DNA from: Candidatus Melainabacteria bacterium
GTDB taxonomy: Bacteria > Cyanobacteriota > Vampirovibrionia > Obscuribacterales > Obscuribacteraceae
Length of the DNA: 64,000 nt
Assembly: GCA_003963305.1 (NCBI GenBank)
Contig: RXJR01000009.1
Coordinates: 372,150-436,149 of the forward strand
Reading direction: 5' to 3'
This document shows positions 34,761 through 43,407 of this stretch, one piece after another (the first letter of the stretch is position 1; each line of letters begins with the position of its first letter). Under the pieces are notes generated by a model, which saw only the letters and a program-made list of their open reading frames with translations, searched no databases and was not told where the DNA came from. Position numbers and translations under genes: made by a program.

Positions 34761-36248
34761 CTACAGACCGAACGGCATGCCGTAACCGTATCCGCCGCCG
34801 CCCATGCCGCTCATCATCATGGAACCTGCCGCCATAGATCCGACTGTACCGAGAACGTGTTCTAAGCCATGAATAAATGAGTGTTTGTGGTTTTGCGAGG
34901 GGGCTTGCGTTGCTTGTGTGCCTGAAAGTCCGCCGCTTGACTGATTGTATTGGGAGGAATAGTTTGGCGCTGCACCGTACTGTTCCTGCGGATATTGGCT
35001 GAACGGTGGTGGAGAATACTGAGTTGACTGTCCGTAGTTTGGTGCTTGAGCCATTGTCGGTGCTAACGCCGGTGCCATCTGCGGTGCTCCCCGTCTCGGA
35101 TTCAATTCAATAGAACCAATCATGCTGTTGACTTGATCGGCAAGTGACTGCGAACGTTGTGGTGAATCAGCCGGAAAGATGTTGCTAGCAAGCTTGTTAA
35201 CCCGATCCAACAAAGGTTGCGTTGGATAGGTGGCACCGAAAACTTGCTGTTCCAACCATGTCACTTTCTGGTCCAGGGTAGAATTCGGTGGTAGCAAATT
35301 TGCGTTTTGAGTCGCTTGAGGATAGCCATATCCTGGTTGCTGAGGGTATTGAGGCGCGACTGCCGGATAGTTGTTACTTTGATAACCGCCGCCTGGGTAG
35401 CCACTATATGCGGTGTCGGCATAATTTTGCTGCTGTTGCGGAAAGTGCTTGTCCGCGTAATCTTCTAATTTCTCGGTGCGATCGCTCAAGTCGGCTCTGG
35501 TATTGGCCTTTCCAAAAGCTTTGAGCTCCAGTTGTTCTAAACGATTTTGAATTGGCTCGTTGGTGAATGTTTTGCCAAGAATCTCCTGTTCGAGTTGGGT
35601 TATGCGTGGATAGTCGCCAACATCTCCAGAATCAATCCCAGATGCGGTGTTGTCTGTGCTGTTTTGATCGCTGCCAGATGGATTCTGCTGAGCTGCCTGG
35701 CTGTCAGGGGTACTTGCCCGGGGTATTCCGGTACCGTTTTGCGAGGTTTGAGTTGTACTGGCGGCAGGCTCAGCCGGCACGGCCAACAACAGCGCCGTCA
35801 GGCGTGACTGGTCGGAACCTGTCTTCTGTTCCCCAAACACCATGCGCTCAAGTCGGTCTAATCTAGTAGCCATTGGCTCGTCGGGATACGTGTGGTCGAA
35901 AAATCTGGTCTCCAGCGAGGCTATGTCTGGATTAAGAGTTGGAACAGTGAGTGCAGACGAAGCCGAATCAGCAGTTGTCGCCATCGGTGCGTCTGCATTT
36001 GCGCCTGCACTGTTGTCGGCGCTAGTGTTTGAACCATTGTTTGTACTGGGGTTTGCACTGGAATCTGTGCTGAAGTTCGCATTCGCACTGGGGTCTGTGC
36101 TGGAGTTCGCACTGGCGTCTGTACCGGTGTTCGGGCTGCTTCCACCACCACCCTGTGAGTCGTCTTGCGCCGATGCCGAGAACGTTGCGAAGAGGCTGAC
36201 GAGCACTGCGACAATGAAAACAAAAGTAAGTCTGCTTTGCGGTTGCAT
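34761..36248 (-). CDS. Secreted repeat protein with three LExxxFGxTYPxxP units
   Basis: The 495-residue product starts with a signal peptide (LTFVFIVAVLVSLFATFSASA), followed by a Ser/Thr/Asn/Ala-rich stretch (~28-100). Three related units of ~50 residues follow: one with ASLETRFFDHTYPDEPMATR, one with TQLEQEILGKTFTNEPIQNR, one with TWLEQQVFGATYPTQPLLDR, each continuing LxxLExxxFGxx. Pro/Gln/Tyr-rich spacers separate them, and the C-terminus is Gly/Met-rich (MMMSGMGGGGYGYGM). This repeat is not one I can name; its helix-turn-helix wording suggests a protein-binding scaffold in the envelope. Confidence 0.72.
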   Translation of the reverse strand: MQPQSRLTFVFIVAVLVSLFATFSASAQDDSQGGGGSSPNTGTDASANSSTDPSANANFSTDSSANPSTNNGSNTSADNSAGANADAPMATTADSASSALTVPTLNPDIASLETRFFDHTYPDEPMATRLDRLERMVFGEQKTGSDQSRLTALLLAVPAEPAASTTQTSQNGTGIPRASTPDSQAAQQNPSGSDQNSTDNTASGIDSGDVGDYPRITQLEQEILGKTFTNEPIQNRLEQLELKAFGKANTRADLSDRTEKLEDYADKHFPQQQQNYADTAYSGYPGGGYQSNNYPAVAPQYPQQPGYGYPQATQNANLLPPNSTLDQKVTWLEQQVFGATYPTQPLLDRVNKLASNIFPADSPQRSQSLADQVNSMIGSIELNPRRGAPQMAPALAPTMAQAPNYGQSTQYSPPPFSQYPQEQYGAAPNYSSQYNQSSGGLSGTQATQAPSQNHKHSFIHGLEHVLGTVGSMAAGSMMMSGMGGGGYGYGMPFGL

Positions 36249-36510
36249 TTAGGACGTCTCTGATTCGTAGACAGTGATTATATCAGGCTGTCAACAGACG
36301 GCGCTGGCTATACTGGGGTTTATGAATAACATTGTCTTATCCATTTCTAAACTGCTAAAGTTTGCTATCGGAGTGTGACCACGGCATTCAGATGGTTTGC
36401 TGTGGATGTCGCATGCAGTCATGGTACTAAATACAATGGCGGTTATGCTGCAATTTCTCAAGTGAACTACTGGCTATAAAATTCGAGATTTCCATAATTT
36501 TGGAGAAGAG

Positions 36511-37947
36511 ATGATGCATTCATTGGAAACAAGACGAAATTTCTTGAAAGCTTTTGGAACTGGATTGGTAATTCCCTGGATGCCGAGCAGTTTTCATCTC
36601 ACTTCAAAGAGCCAGATTCTGCGTGACGACGGTCCCATTAAAATGTGGAGTACACATGATGAACTCAGATTTGCGCTTGAGGCTTCTTCCGTCAGCTGGA
36701 ATGCCTCTCCGAGTTCTATAAACATTGTCGTGGATGTGCAGTCTGTCTATCAAGAAATATTGGGATTCGGAGCGGCTTTTACCGATGCTGCCTGTTATAC
36801 GATGCAACGAATGCCTCAAGCGCTACGGTCGAAATTGTTGACCGAGTTTTTCTCGCCAACTGAAATGAATTTGAGTATGTGTAGAACCTGCATTGGCTCA
36901 AGTGATTATTCAACCAGTGCTTACACATACGACGAGGGCGAGCCGGATCCAGAATTGAAGCGCTTCTCCATCAGTCACGATCAGGAATACATAATTCCGA
37001 TTTTGCAACAGAGTTTGAAAGTCAATCCTGATCTCTTTCTTTTTTCGAGCCCGTGGACACCTCCTGGATGGATGAAGTCAAATAATTCCATGTTGGGTGG
37101 AAACATGCAAAGGCGGGCTATGGCGTCATACGCGCAGTACTTCGCCAAGTTTTTGCAGTCTTACTCAGATAGTGGTGTTCCGATTCGGGCGGTGACGATT
37201 CAAAATGAAGTAGACACTGATCAAGATGGAAAGATGCCGGCTTGTATCTGGCCTCAGGAGTATGAAGCCGATTTTGTTCAGGGATTTCTGGGCCCGACGC
37301 TTGAAAAGGCCGGCCTCAAAACAAAAATCTGGATCATTGATCACAATTACAATTTGTGGGGAAGAGCTCTATCCGAAATGGATTTGCCCGGCGTGCGCAA
37401 ATACGTAGATGGAATAGCCTGGCACGGATACGTTGGTCAACCTGAGATGATGACTCGTGTTCACGATGCGTATCCATCTTTGAATATGTATTGGACGGAG
37501 GGTGGACCAGAATACACGGCCAAAGATTACAGTACTGATTATGTTGTTTGGGCTAGGAATTTTATCGGTATTTTGCGAAATTGGAGCCGCTCAATTACAG
37601 CCTGGAACCTGGCGCTTGATGAAGCTGGTAAGCCTAACATCGGACCCTTCTCATGTGGCGGCATGGTTACCGTCGATTCCAAAACAAATGCTGTTACAAG
37701 GAGTGGTCAGTATTGGGCTCTTGCACACCTGTCCAAATTCATCAAACGAGGAGCAAGAAGAATCGGTTCGGATGCAAAGGCTACTGTCGCTGAGTTGAAT
37801 CACGTCTGTTTTCAAAATCCGGACGGCGAAAAGATTCTTGTTATCGCCAATGCTCTGACAGAGCGTAAGGTGACAATCCAGCAAGGGGCCAGAGTGGCAG
37901 AGGTTTTACTCCCCAGAGATTCGGTGAGTACTTTAGTGTGGTCGTAG
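36511..37947 (+). CDS. Tat-exported glycoside hydrolase family 30 (glucosylceramidase-like)
   Basis: The N-terminus carries a twin-arginine signal (ETRRNFLKAFGTGLVIPW) behind GGAGAAG. The 478-residue enzyme matches GH30: QEILGFGAAFTDAACYTMQR, LSMCRTCIGSSDYSTSAYTY, LFSSPWTPPGWMKSN, the acid/base Glu233 in TIQNEVD, AWHGYVGQPEMM, nucleophile Glu330 in MYWTEGG, and the C-terminal beta domain around SGQYWALAHLSKFIKRGARR. GH30 usually reads NEP at the acid/base; here it is NEV. GH30 enzymes act on glucosylceramides, beta-1,6-glucans or xylans; the substrate cannot be told from sequence. It stands alone with a likely TATAAA -10 at ~36474. Confidence 0.9.
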   Translation: MMHSLETRRNFLKAFGTGLVIPWMPSSFHLTSKSQILRDDGPIKMWSTHDELRFALEASSVSWNASPSSINIVVDVQSVYQEILGFGAAFTDAACYTMQRMPQALRSKLLTEFFSPTEMNLSMCRTCIGSSDYSTSAYTYDEGEPDPELKRFSISHDQEYIIPILQQSLKVNPDLFLFSSPWTPPGWMKSNNSMLGGNMQRRAMASYAQYFAKFLQSYSDSGVPIRAVTIQNEVDTDQDGKMPACIWPQEYEADFVQGFLGPTLEKAGLKTKIWIIDHNYNLWGRALSEMDLPGVRKYVDGIAWHGYVGQPEMMTRVHDAYPSLNMYWTEGGPEYTAKDYSTDYVVWARNFIGILRNWSRSITAWNLALDEAGKPNIGPFSCGGMVTVDSKTNAVTRSGQYWALAHLSKFIKRGARRIGSDAKATVAELNHVCFQNPDGEKILVIANALTERKVTIQQGARVAEVLLPRDSVSTLVWS

Positions 37948-38010
37948 CTTGAAAATTGCTCCTAAGTCAATTGTCGATTAGCAATTAGTGAGTAAAACTG
38001 GTCCGAGTTG

Positions 38011-38556
38011 TTACATCGCCCGCCTGTATCCACGCGAGAGTAGTTGGCCAGAAACCGATTCGTTGGCAAAACCATCTTGTTGGTGGTGCTTTGCTCTGGG
38101 CACTAAGCGTCCGCGCGTTTCGTAATCTGCATATGTCGCAACGCGAGGGGGCTGTGCAACCATCGCCTGGACACGCTGTTCAGGCAAAAGCTGACCAGCC
38201 AACAGATTGTCGCGGCGAGCTGTGTCGGGACTGCTTACGTGATTTGCAAGGGGTTGAGATTCCTTTGTTTTTGGAACGTAGGCATCAGGAGAAATGTGAA
38301 TTGGTTTGGTATAAACAGAACCTTGAGGGCGTTGTGGACTTCTGATGTGCAGATATCCCTGGTCGTATCCTCCTTGTGGAGTCCAGTGGTAGTGAGCGAG
38401 GTTCGGGTTTCCATCCACAAGCGGCTTTTCCCAACCTGATACTTGATGATAACCAGTCGTCACTCTAACGAGACGATCAGGTTGGGCAGCGCTCTGAGCA
38501 TTGCAGGCAGGAGCGAAAAACGTCATGGCTATTAGTAAGAGAATTGTTTTGTTCAT
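38011..38556 (-). CDS. Secreted hypothetical protein, 181 aa
   Basis: Signal peptide MNKTILLLIAMTFFAPACNA, then a mature part rich in Gln, Pro, His and Tyr (TTGYHQVSGWEKPLVDGNPN, HYHWTPQGGYDQGYLHIRSP). It looks mostly unstructured. No domain is recognised. It is convergent with the GH30 gene, 63 bp away. Confidence 0.6.
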   Translation of the reverse strand: MNKTILLLIAMTFFAPACNAQSAAQPDRLVRVTTGYHQVSGWEKPLVDGNPNLAHYHWTPQGGYDQGYLHIRSPQRPQGSVYTKPIHISPDAYVPKTKESQPLANHVSSPDTARRDNLLAGQLLPEQRVQAMVAQPPRVATYADYETRGRLVPRAKHHQQDGFANESVSGQLLSRGYRRAM

Positions 38557-38975
38557 CTTAGTAAAATCCGTATGCCTCGCGAAATGTTTAAGTCCGAGTC
38601 TCTGCAGCTAGTTACTGCTGGACGGCAAACATATGCTCTGGCGTTTATTAATATGGGGCTACGACCTATTATGCATAAAAAGTTGCATTTGTGTGAATTG
38701 AGTTTATAAAATTTTGGCGGGCAGGTGTACAGGAAGGTCGTCTTCAGGTTCGGGGCGACCGAAAATGCTTTTACTGCAAGGGTTTTTAGGTTTTGAATTT
38801 TTTCCGATATCGGAAAAAATTTCTAAGTCCGGACTTGAATTTTTTCCGATATCGGAAAAAATTCAGGTTCTCGAAGGAGATTTTGGCAATGCGAACGCCA
38901 GTAAGCTCGCTCCACATTAAAAGTGAAGAGCTTTGACTTTGATCGGTCTGCTCAGTAATCCTGGTTGCGCACAAA
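38557..38975. other. Intergenic region with two palindromic repeats
   Basis: Two copies of the palindrome lie at 38795 and 38837. A 42-codon frame from ATG 38584 lacks a ribosome site and coding features. Nothing else was recognised. Confidence 0.5.
38795..38864. repeat. Two CCGATATCGG palindromic repeats 42 bp apart (copies 5 and 6)
   Basis: Copy 5 is 38795-38822 and copy 6 is 38837-38864; their centres are 42 bp apart. The 14-nt spacer contains AAGTCCGGACTT, itself a perfect 12-bp palindrome. The pair lies downstream of no gene and upstream of the 38011 gene on the minus strand. Confidence 0.92.
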
Positions 38976-39962
38976 TCACTTTGTTGACAGAGTCAGCTCG
39001 TGTTTGCGGAACCATTGCACAAATTCATTGATCCCCTCCTCAAAAGATGTGGCAGGGGTATAGTTGAGCATTTTGCGTGCCTTCTCGATGTCTGCGTACG
39101 TGTATGGCACATCCCCGTTTTGCATCGGTTTTCTGACTATTTGAGCCTTTTTGCCAAGTGCAGACTGAATCGTATCAATCATCTCAAGTAAGGTAACTGG
39201 GTTGGAGCGCCCGAGGTTCACGATTTCGAATCCGGCGGGCTGAATTTCAATAGCACTGTCAATGCCTGCGACTATATCCAGAACAAATGTATAGTCGCGT
39301 TTTGTCGTGCCGTCACCGTAAAGTTCTATCGGCTCGCCCTTTTCAATACGCTGGCTAAATTTATGAATAGCCAGATCTGGTCGCTGTCTTGGACCGAATA
39401 CCGTGAACGGTCTCACGCAGATCACATTGAGACCTTTTGTTTTATGAGCGGCAAAGCAGGCAACCTCGCCGGCAATTTTTGATGCCGCATATGGTGACAA
39501 TGGTCTGTCAGTCAAATCGGTTTCCGAAAACTTTTCGGTAGAACGCTCTCCATAAACAGAACTGGACGAGCAAAATACCATGTAAGGAAGAGTTTCTTGA
39601 GCTGTTGCTGCATCTAAGATTCGTTGAGTTCCGAGTACGTTTACATCCATGTACAGCGATGGATTTTGGAGTGAAGGTAGAACGCCCGCCATGGCCGCCA
39701 GGTGTACGACGACATCGAACGGACCTTTTGAAAAGGCTCTGGCAACGTCATCAACATTTCGCAGATCACCTTCGATCAGTTCGTAGGATGGATTGCCCAG
39801 ATGGGCGGAGACGTTCTCTCGCTTTCTATCTGGCGAATAGAACGAATTGAAATTGTCTATAACTGTGACTCGTTTCCCTTCTCGCAAAAGTCGATCGACG
39901 AGATGGCTGCCGATGAATCCGGCCCCGCCGGTAACTAAAATCGAATTTGCTTTATTCGTCAC
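38976..39962 (-). CDS. NAD-dependent nucleotide-sugar epimerase/dehydratase (UDP-glucuronate 4-epimerase-like)
   Basis: The 328-residue protein is an extended short-chain dehydrogenase: Rossmann GxxGxxG (ILVTGGAGFIGSHLVDRL), DLR (EGDLRNVDDVARAF), VVHLAAMAGVLPSLQNP, the catalytic Ser in CSSSSVYGE and YxxxK in YAASKIAGE. RPFTVFGPRQRPDLAIHKF and YGDGTTKRDYTFVLDI are typical of the UDP-glucuronate/UDP-galactose 4-epimerase group. The start overlaps the stop of the upstream ArnT-like gene by 11 nt, placing it in a three-gene glycan operon with a GT2. Confidence 0.92.
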   Translation of the reverse strand: MTNKANSILVTGGAGFIGSHLVDRLLREGKRVTVIDNFNSFYSPDRKRENVSAHLGNPSYELIEGDLRNVDDVARAFSKGPFDVVVHLAAMAGVLPSLQNPSLYMDVNVLGTQRILDAATAQETLPYMVFCSSSSVYGERSTEKFSETDLTDRPLSPYAASKIAGEVACFAAHKTKGLNVICVRPFTVFGPRQRPDLAIHKFSQRIEKGEPIELYGDGTTKRDYTFVLDIVAGIDSAIEIQPAGFEIVNLGRSNPVTLLEMIDTIQSALGKKAQIVRKPMQNGDVPYTYADIEKARKMLNYTPATSFEEGINEFVQWFRKHELTLSTK

Positions 39963-41775
39963 TGTGAAGCTGTTCCCTGTCGTCTAAACGTGGACTCTCC
40001 AGCTCGGATCTGCTTGACTGCAAGGCGACTGGACTGATGTAGGAGCTCAGAACGTACTGTCCCATCTGGCAAAGATGTTTGATTCCAGGCAGGGCTTTAA
40101 AGTCTGACTCGCTGCGCGAACGCGAAATTATATAAGCTCTTTCGGTTTTGCTCAAGATGTAAGTAAGTTCTTTCGGATTTTTTGGCAGCAGGAACCTTCT
40201 TTTGGCGTAGAAGGTTACCGATGGCTTGCGCATTTGATAAACAATGATGGTTGCTTTTGTGGGCCCGGCATATTCAGCGAAGCTCTGAATCGGTATCTCC
40301 CATTGATTTGAGACTGCCTCCATTCCCTGGTTTCCAATTGTCAGCAATGCTACGTATGTGGCCAACATGAAGGTGATCAGCGACGCACCAAATTTTCGTT
40401 TTAGCCATAATATCGCTGCAACTGCTGCTCCGGCCGCGTGCACAATGAGGATGGCAGTAGCTGCGCTGAGAAGAGATGGCGGGCAATCATGCAGTCTGGC
40501 GCCTATTATCGGAACGGCAGCCAGTGCTCCGCCGTAAACAATTGCCAGTACCGCGAAAATCACAGCTCCCGTTTTGTTGCGTCCTTCGGTCCACAGGTGA
40601 TCGAGGTATCCGCCGACCAGCACCGCTAATAGCGGAAAAGCCGGCAGCGTGTAAGGGATCAGTTTTGACACCCCGGCGCTGAAAAATGCCAGAATAATGG
40701 CACTACCTATAGTGGCGAAGAGCATCGTTGATTGACGTGTTGAAAGATCTCTCAGGCGAGTAATCGGGTTTGTGCTTTTCGTGTCAGCGCCTGCTGCATC
40801 GCCTGGTTTGAGAACGGTTAGAACGGCACCCGGTAGAAAAAGTGTCCAGGGGAAAAAGCCTCCGAACATGGCAGCAATGTGGTACCACCAGGCGGCTTTA
40901 TGATCGACTACGCCGGTGAAGCGCTGAAAGTTTTCGCGCAGGATAAATTCGCGATAGTAGGCTCCTTTCGTGACACTGATTTCGATAGCAAACCAGGGTA
41001 TCGAAATCAGTGCTACCAGCGGCAGTCCAAACCATGGTTTGTAGAAGCGCAAAGCGGCACGAACATCCCACTTGAGCAGGTGGTAGACTCCCAGAATCGC
41101 GACCGGCAGGATTATACCTATCGGTCCTTTGGTCATCACGGCTAATCCGATCGACGTGTAGGCAGCGAAGAGCGCCAGTAAATTGCCTTGCTTTTTGCCA
41201 CTTTGTCTGTGCTGTTCGTAGCTGTGGAACACGCACATCATGCTCCCTGTCACAAACAGTGAAAGAGGTATATCTGTAATAGCCTCTCTTGAAACTCCAA
41301 GAAAAAGTGGTGCGGTCAAAAGTGCAAAAGCCGCTATCAGTGCTGCTCTGCCGTTGATCTGGGCCCTTGTGAAAAGGTAAGTAACGGCAACGAGGATGGC
41401 ACCGCAAGCTGCTCCGAAATAGCGCGCTGCGAATTCGGTCACTCCAAAAATGCTGTAACCTGCAGCCATTGCCCAAATCACAAGGGGTGGCTTGGTAAAT
41501 CGCACAGCGTAGTTCAAAAAGGTCGTTATATATTCGCCCGTCTCAAGCATTTCACGTGCTGGTTCTGCGTAAAGTGCCTCGTCGGGATTGAACAGCGGAA
41601 AGCTGCCCAGGTTGCTGAAAATCAGTAAAGAAGCGCAGGCAAAAACGAATCCGAAGGTTGCCAGGAAAAGCCACTGGTTTTCGCTGATCTTGCTATTTCC
41701 ATCTGTTAATCGGTCCGAATGCAATTCGGTGGCATTTTCTTTCGATGGAATCTGGAGCGCCATTGATCGGTTCAA
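39952..41775 (-). CDS. ArnT/PMT-family GT-C glycosyltransferase 1
   Basis: The 607-residue product has about 12 hydrophobic segments from residue ~35 on. After the first, LFNPDEALYAEPAREMLETG carries the Asp-Glu pair of the GT-C active site, followed by RFTKPPLVIWAMAAGYSIFG and a second-loop EAITDIPLSLF. These match ArnT-like enzymes that move a sugar from an undecaprenyl- or dolichyl-phosphate carrier to an acceptor outside the membrane. Gene order GT2 - ArnT-like - epimerase supports synthesis and use of a polyprenyl-phosphate sugar. The acceptor is unknown. Confidence 0.9.
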   Translation of the reverse strand: MNRSMALQIPSKENATELHSDRLTDGNSKISENQWLFLATFGFVFACASLLIFSNLGSFPLFNPDEALYAEPAREMLETGEYITTFLNYAVRFTKPPLVIWAMAAGYSIFGVTEFAARYFGAACGAILVAVTYLFTRAQINGRAALIAAFALLTAPLFLGVSREAITDIPLSLFVTGSMMCVFHSYEQHRQSGKKQGNLLALFAAYTSIGLAVMTKGPIGIILPVAILGVYHLLKWDVRAALRFYKPWFGLPLVALISIPWFAIEISVTKGAYYREFILRENFQRFTGVVDHKAAWWYHIAAMFGGFFPWTLFLPGAVLTVLKPGDAAGADTKSTNPITRLRDLSTRQSTMLFATIGSAIILAFFSAGVSKLIPYTLPAFPLLAVLVGGYLDHLWTEGRNKTGAVIFAVLAIVYGGALAAVPIIGARLHDCPPSLLSAATAILIVHAAGAAVAAILWLKRKFGASLITFMLATYVALLTIGNQGMEAVSNQWEIPIQSFAEYAGPTKATIIVYQMRKPSVTFYAKRRFLLPKNPKELTYILSKTERAYIISRSRSESDFKALPGIKHLCQMGQYVLSSYISPVALQSSRSELESPRLDDREQLHSDE

Positions 41776-41794
41776 TTATTCCGGAGCTGTTGTA

Positions 41795-42859
41795 TTAGTC
41801 CGTCGCGTCATCTGCAAGTGTATTCAGGCGTTCTTCGACGATGTAGATGCGCTTGCCTTGCGACTCATGGTATGTGCGCATGAGAATTTCCGCCAGCAAG
41901 CCCATCATGATGAACTGGATTCCCACCATGAAGAACATAGCAATCAGCACAGGCAGCGGCGTTTCGATGAAAGTATGTGTGTGGAAAACATACTTGAGAG
42001 CGACCATCCAGATGAATGCCGCAAATGAGATGCCCAGCGCGACGATGCCAGCTGTTCCAAACACATAAATTGGCTTGGTGAAGTATGACGACATGAACTT
42101 GACTGTGATTAAGTCCAGAACCACTTTGAAGGTTCTCGAAATTCCGTATTTTGACTGGCCGATCTGGCGCGCATAATGATTTACAGGGATTTCAGTAACG
42201 CGGGCACCTTGCCAGCTGGCGTAAATCGGTACGAATCTGTGCATCTCGCCGTAGAGGCGGATGTTCTTGATCACTTCTCGCCGATAAGCCTTCAAGGAGC
42301 AACCATAATCGTGCAGGCGAACTCCACTGATAACAGAAATGATTTTGTTGGCGATCCAGGATGGGATGAGTCGATTCAGGAGTGCGTCCTGGCGGTCTTT
42401 GCGCCATCCGCTGACTACGTCGTAACCCTCTTCCATCTTTGCTAAAAGCAGTTTGATGTCGGCTGGATCGTTTTGCAGATCAGCGTCCATCGGAATGATG
42501 ATTTTTCCGCTGGCGTGGTCGATTCCTGCTGCCAGAGCAGCGGTTTGACCGAAGTTTCGTACGAACTTTACGACTTTGATCCGCTTATCTTCTCTCGAGA
42601 CAGATTCCAGTTCTTCGTAGGATTTGTCGATGGAACCGTCATCTACAAAAATTACTTCCCAGGTCAGACCGGTCCCGGTCAGAGCGACGATCAGTTTGTC
42701 GTAGAGCAGTTCGATGTTGCCCGATTCGTTATAGACAGGTATCACTACCGACAGTTCTGGTTTGGGCGTCGTGCGATGGTTTCGTCCGAATTTTTCGTCG
42801 TCTAACCAGTCTGTCGAGTCGAGATCGATTGGTTTGGTTTTATGGCGAATGCTGCGCAT
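41795..42859 (-). CDS. GT2 polyprenyl-phosphate glycosyltransferase (ArnC/DPM1-like)
   Basis: The 354-residue product has a GT-A domain: ELSVVIPVYNESGNIELLYD, VIFVDDGSIDKSYE, the metal DxD in IIPMDADLQNDP, and later DYGCSLKAYRREVIK and GQSKYGISRTFKV. Two C-terminal membrane segments (~265-290, ~300-330) follow, as in ArnC, GtrB and DPM1-like enzymes, which transfer a sugar from a nucleotide donor to a polyprenyl phosphate. It is the first gene of the operon feeding the ArnT-like enzyme. Confidence 0.93.
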   Translation of the reverse strand: MRSIRHKTKPIDLDSTDWLDDEKFGRNHRTTPKPELSVVIPVYNESGNIELLYDKLIVALTGTGLTWEVIFVDDGSIDKSYEELESVSREDKRIKVVKFVRNFGQTAALAAGIDHASGKIIIPMDADLQNDPADIKLLLAKMEEGYDVVSGWRKDRQDALLNRLIPSWIANKIISVISGVRLHDYGCSLKAYRREVIKNIRLYGEMHRFVPIYASWQGARVTEIPVNHYARQIGQSKYGISRTFKVVLDLITVKFMSSYFTKPIYVFGTAGIVALGISFAAFIWMVALKYVFHTHTFIETPLPVLIAMFFMVGIQFIMMGLLAEILMRTYHESQGKRIYIVEERLNTLADDATD

Positions 42860-43407
42860 AAGTTTGAGCTGTCTCCGGAGGAATTTTCACCAGCTGTGAT
42901 GGCAATTTGCGTTGGCGAGAAAAAGCCTGTTAACGCACGTGCCTAGTCTACCTCGGAGTAGTCATGAATTACCGGGAGCACGGGTGAATGCTTTTTAAGT
43001 TGCGGTCTGTTTATAGTGCCGGAGCCTGATTGAGCTGGTTCATCGAAAGAAACTTAATTCAGATACCGCGCCCTCTGGCAGTTTGCTTAATGAAGACTCT
43101 TTTCGACATGGTTTCGAGTGGATTAGTTTACACAGCCGAAAGTGGCATCTGGTAGGCGTTTGTTATAGATACTGCATATATTTCGGGACTCTTTTGGTAA
43201 TTCGTCTGGTATTTCAGTTGTTGATTAATTGCTTAATAATCGACACAATCGCTGCTTGAAGGGAGAGTTGCGCTTAACTAAACCGCATTGATAGAGCCGC
43301 TCCTGAGCTGATAAGTTATAGCGGAGCCGCTTCTGATTTCCGTGTAAGCGTGTCTGGGACCGGCTAGCCTTGTATGAGGCGTTGTTCATAACTCTGGGGA
43401 TGAGCCT
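42860..43407. other. Divergent intergenic region, 548 bp
   Basis: It lies between the GT2 gene and asnB and should hold promoters for both. I found no small gene with a convincing start, no repeat of the palindrome family and no clear terminator. A minus-strand frame running from here into asnB is a shadow of asnB. Confidence 0.5.

Noticed and set aside
38584-38712. 42-codon frame
   Set aside because: No ribosome site, no domain, and unremarkable composition.
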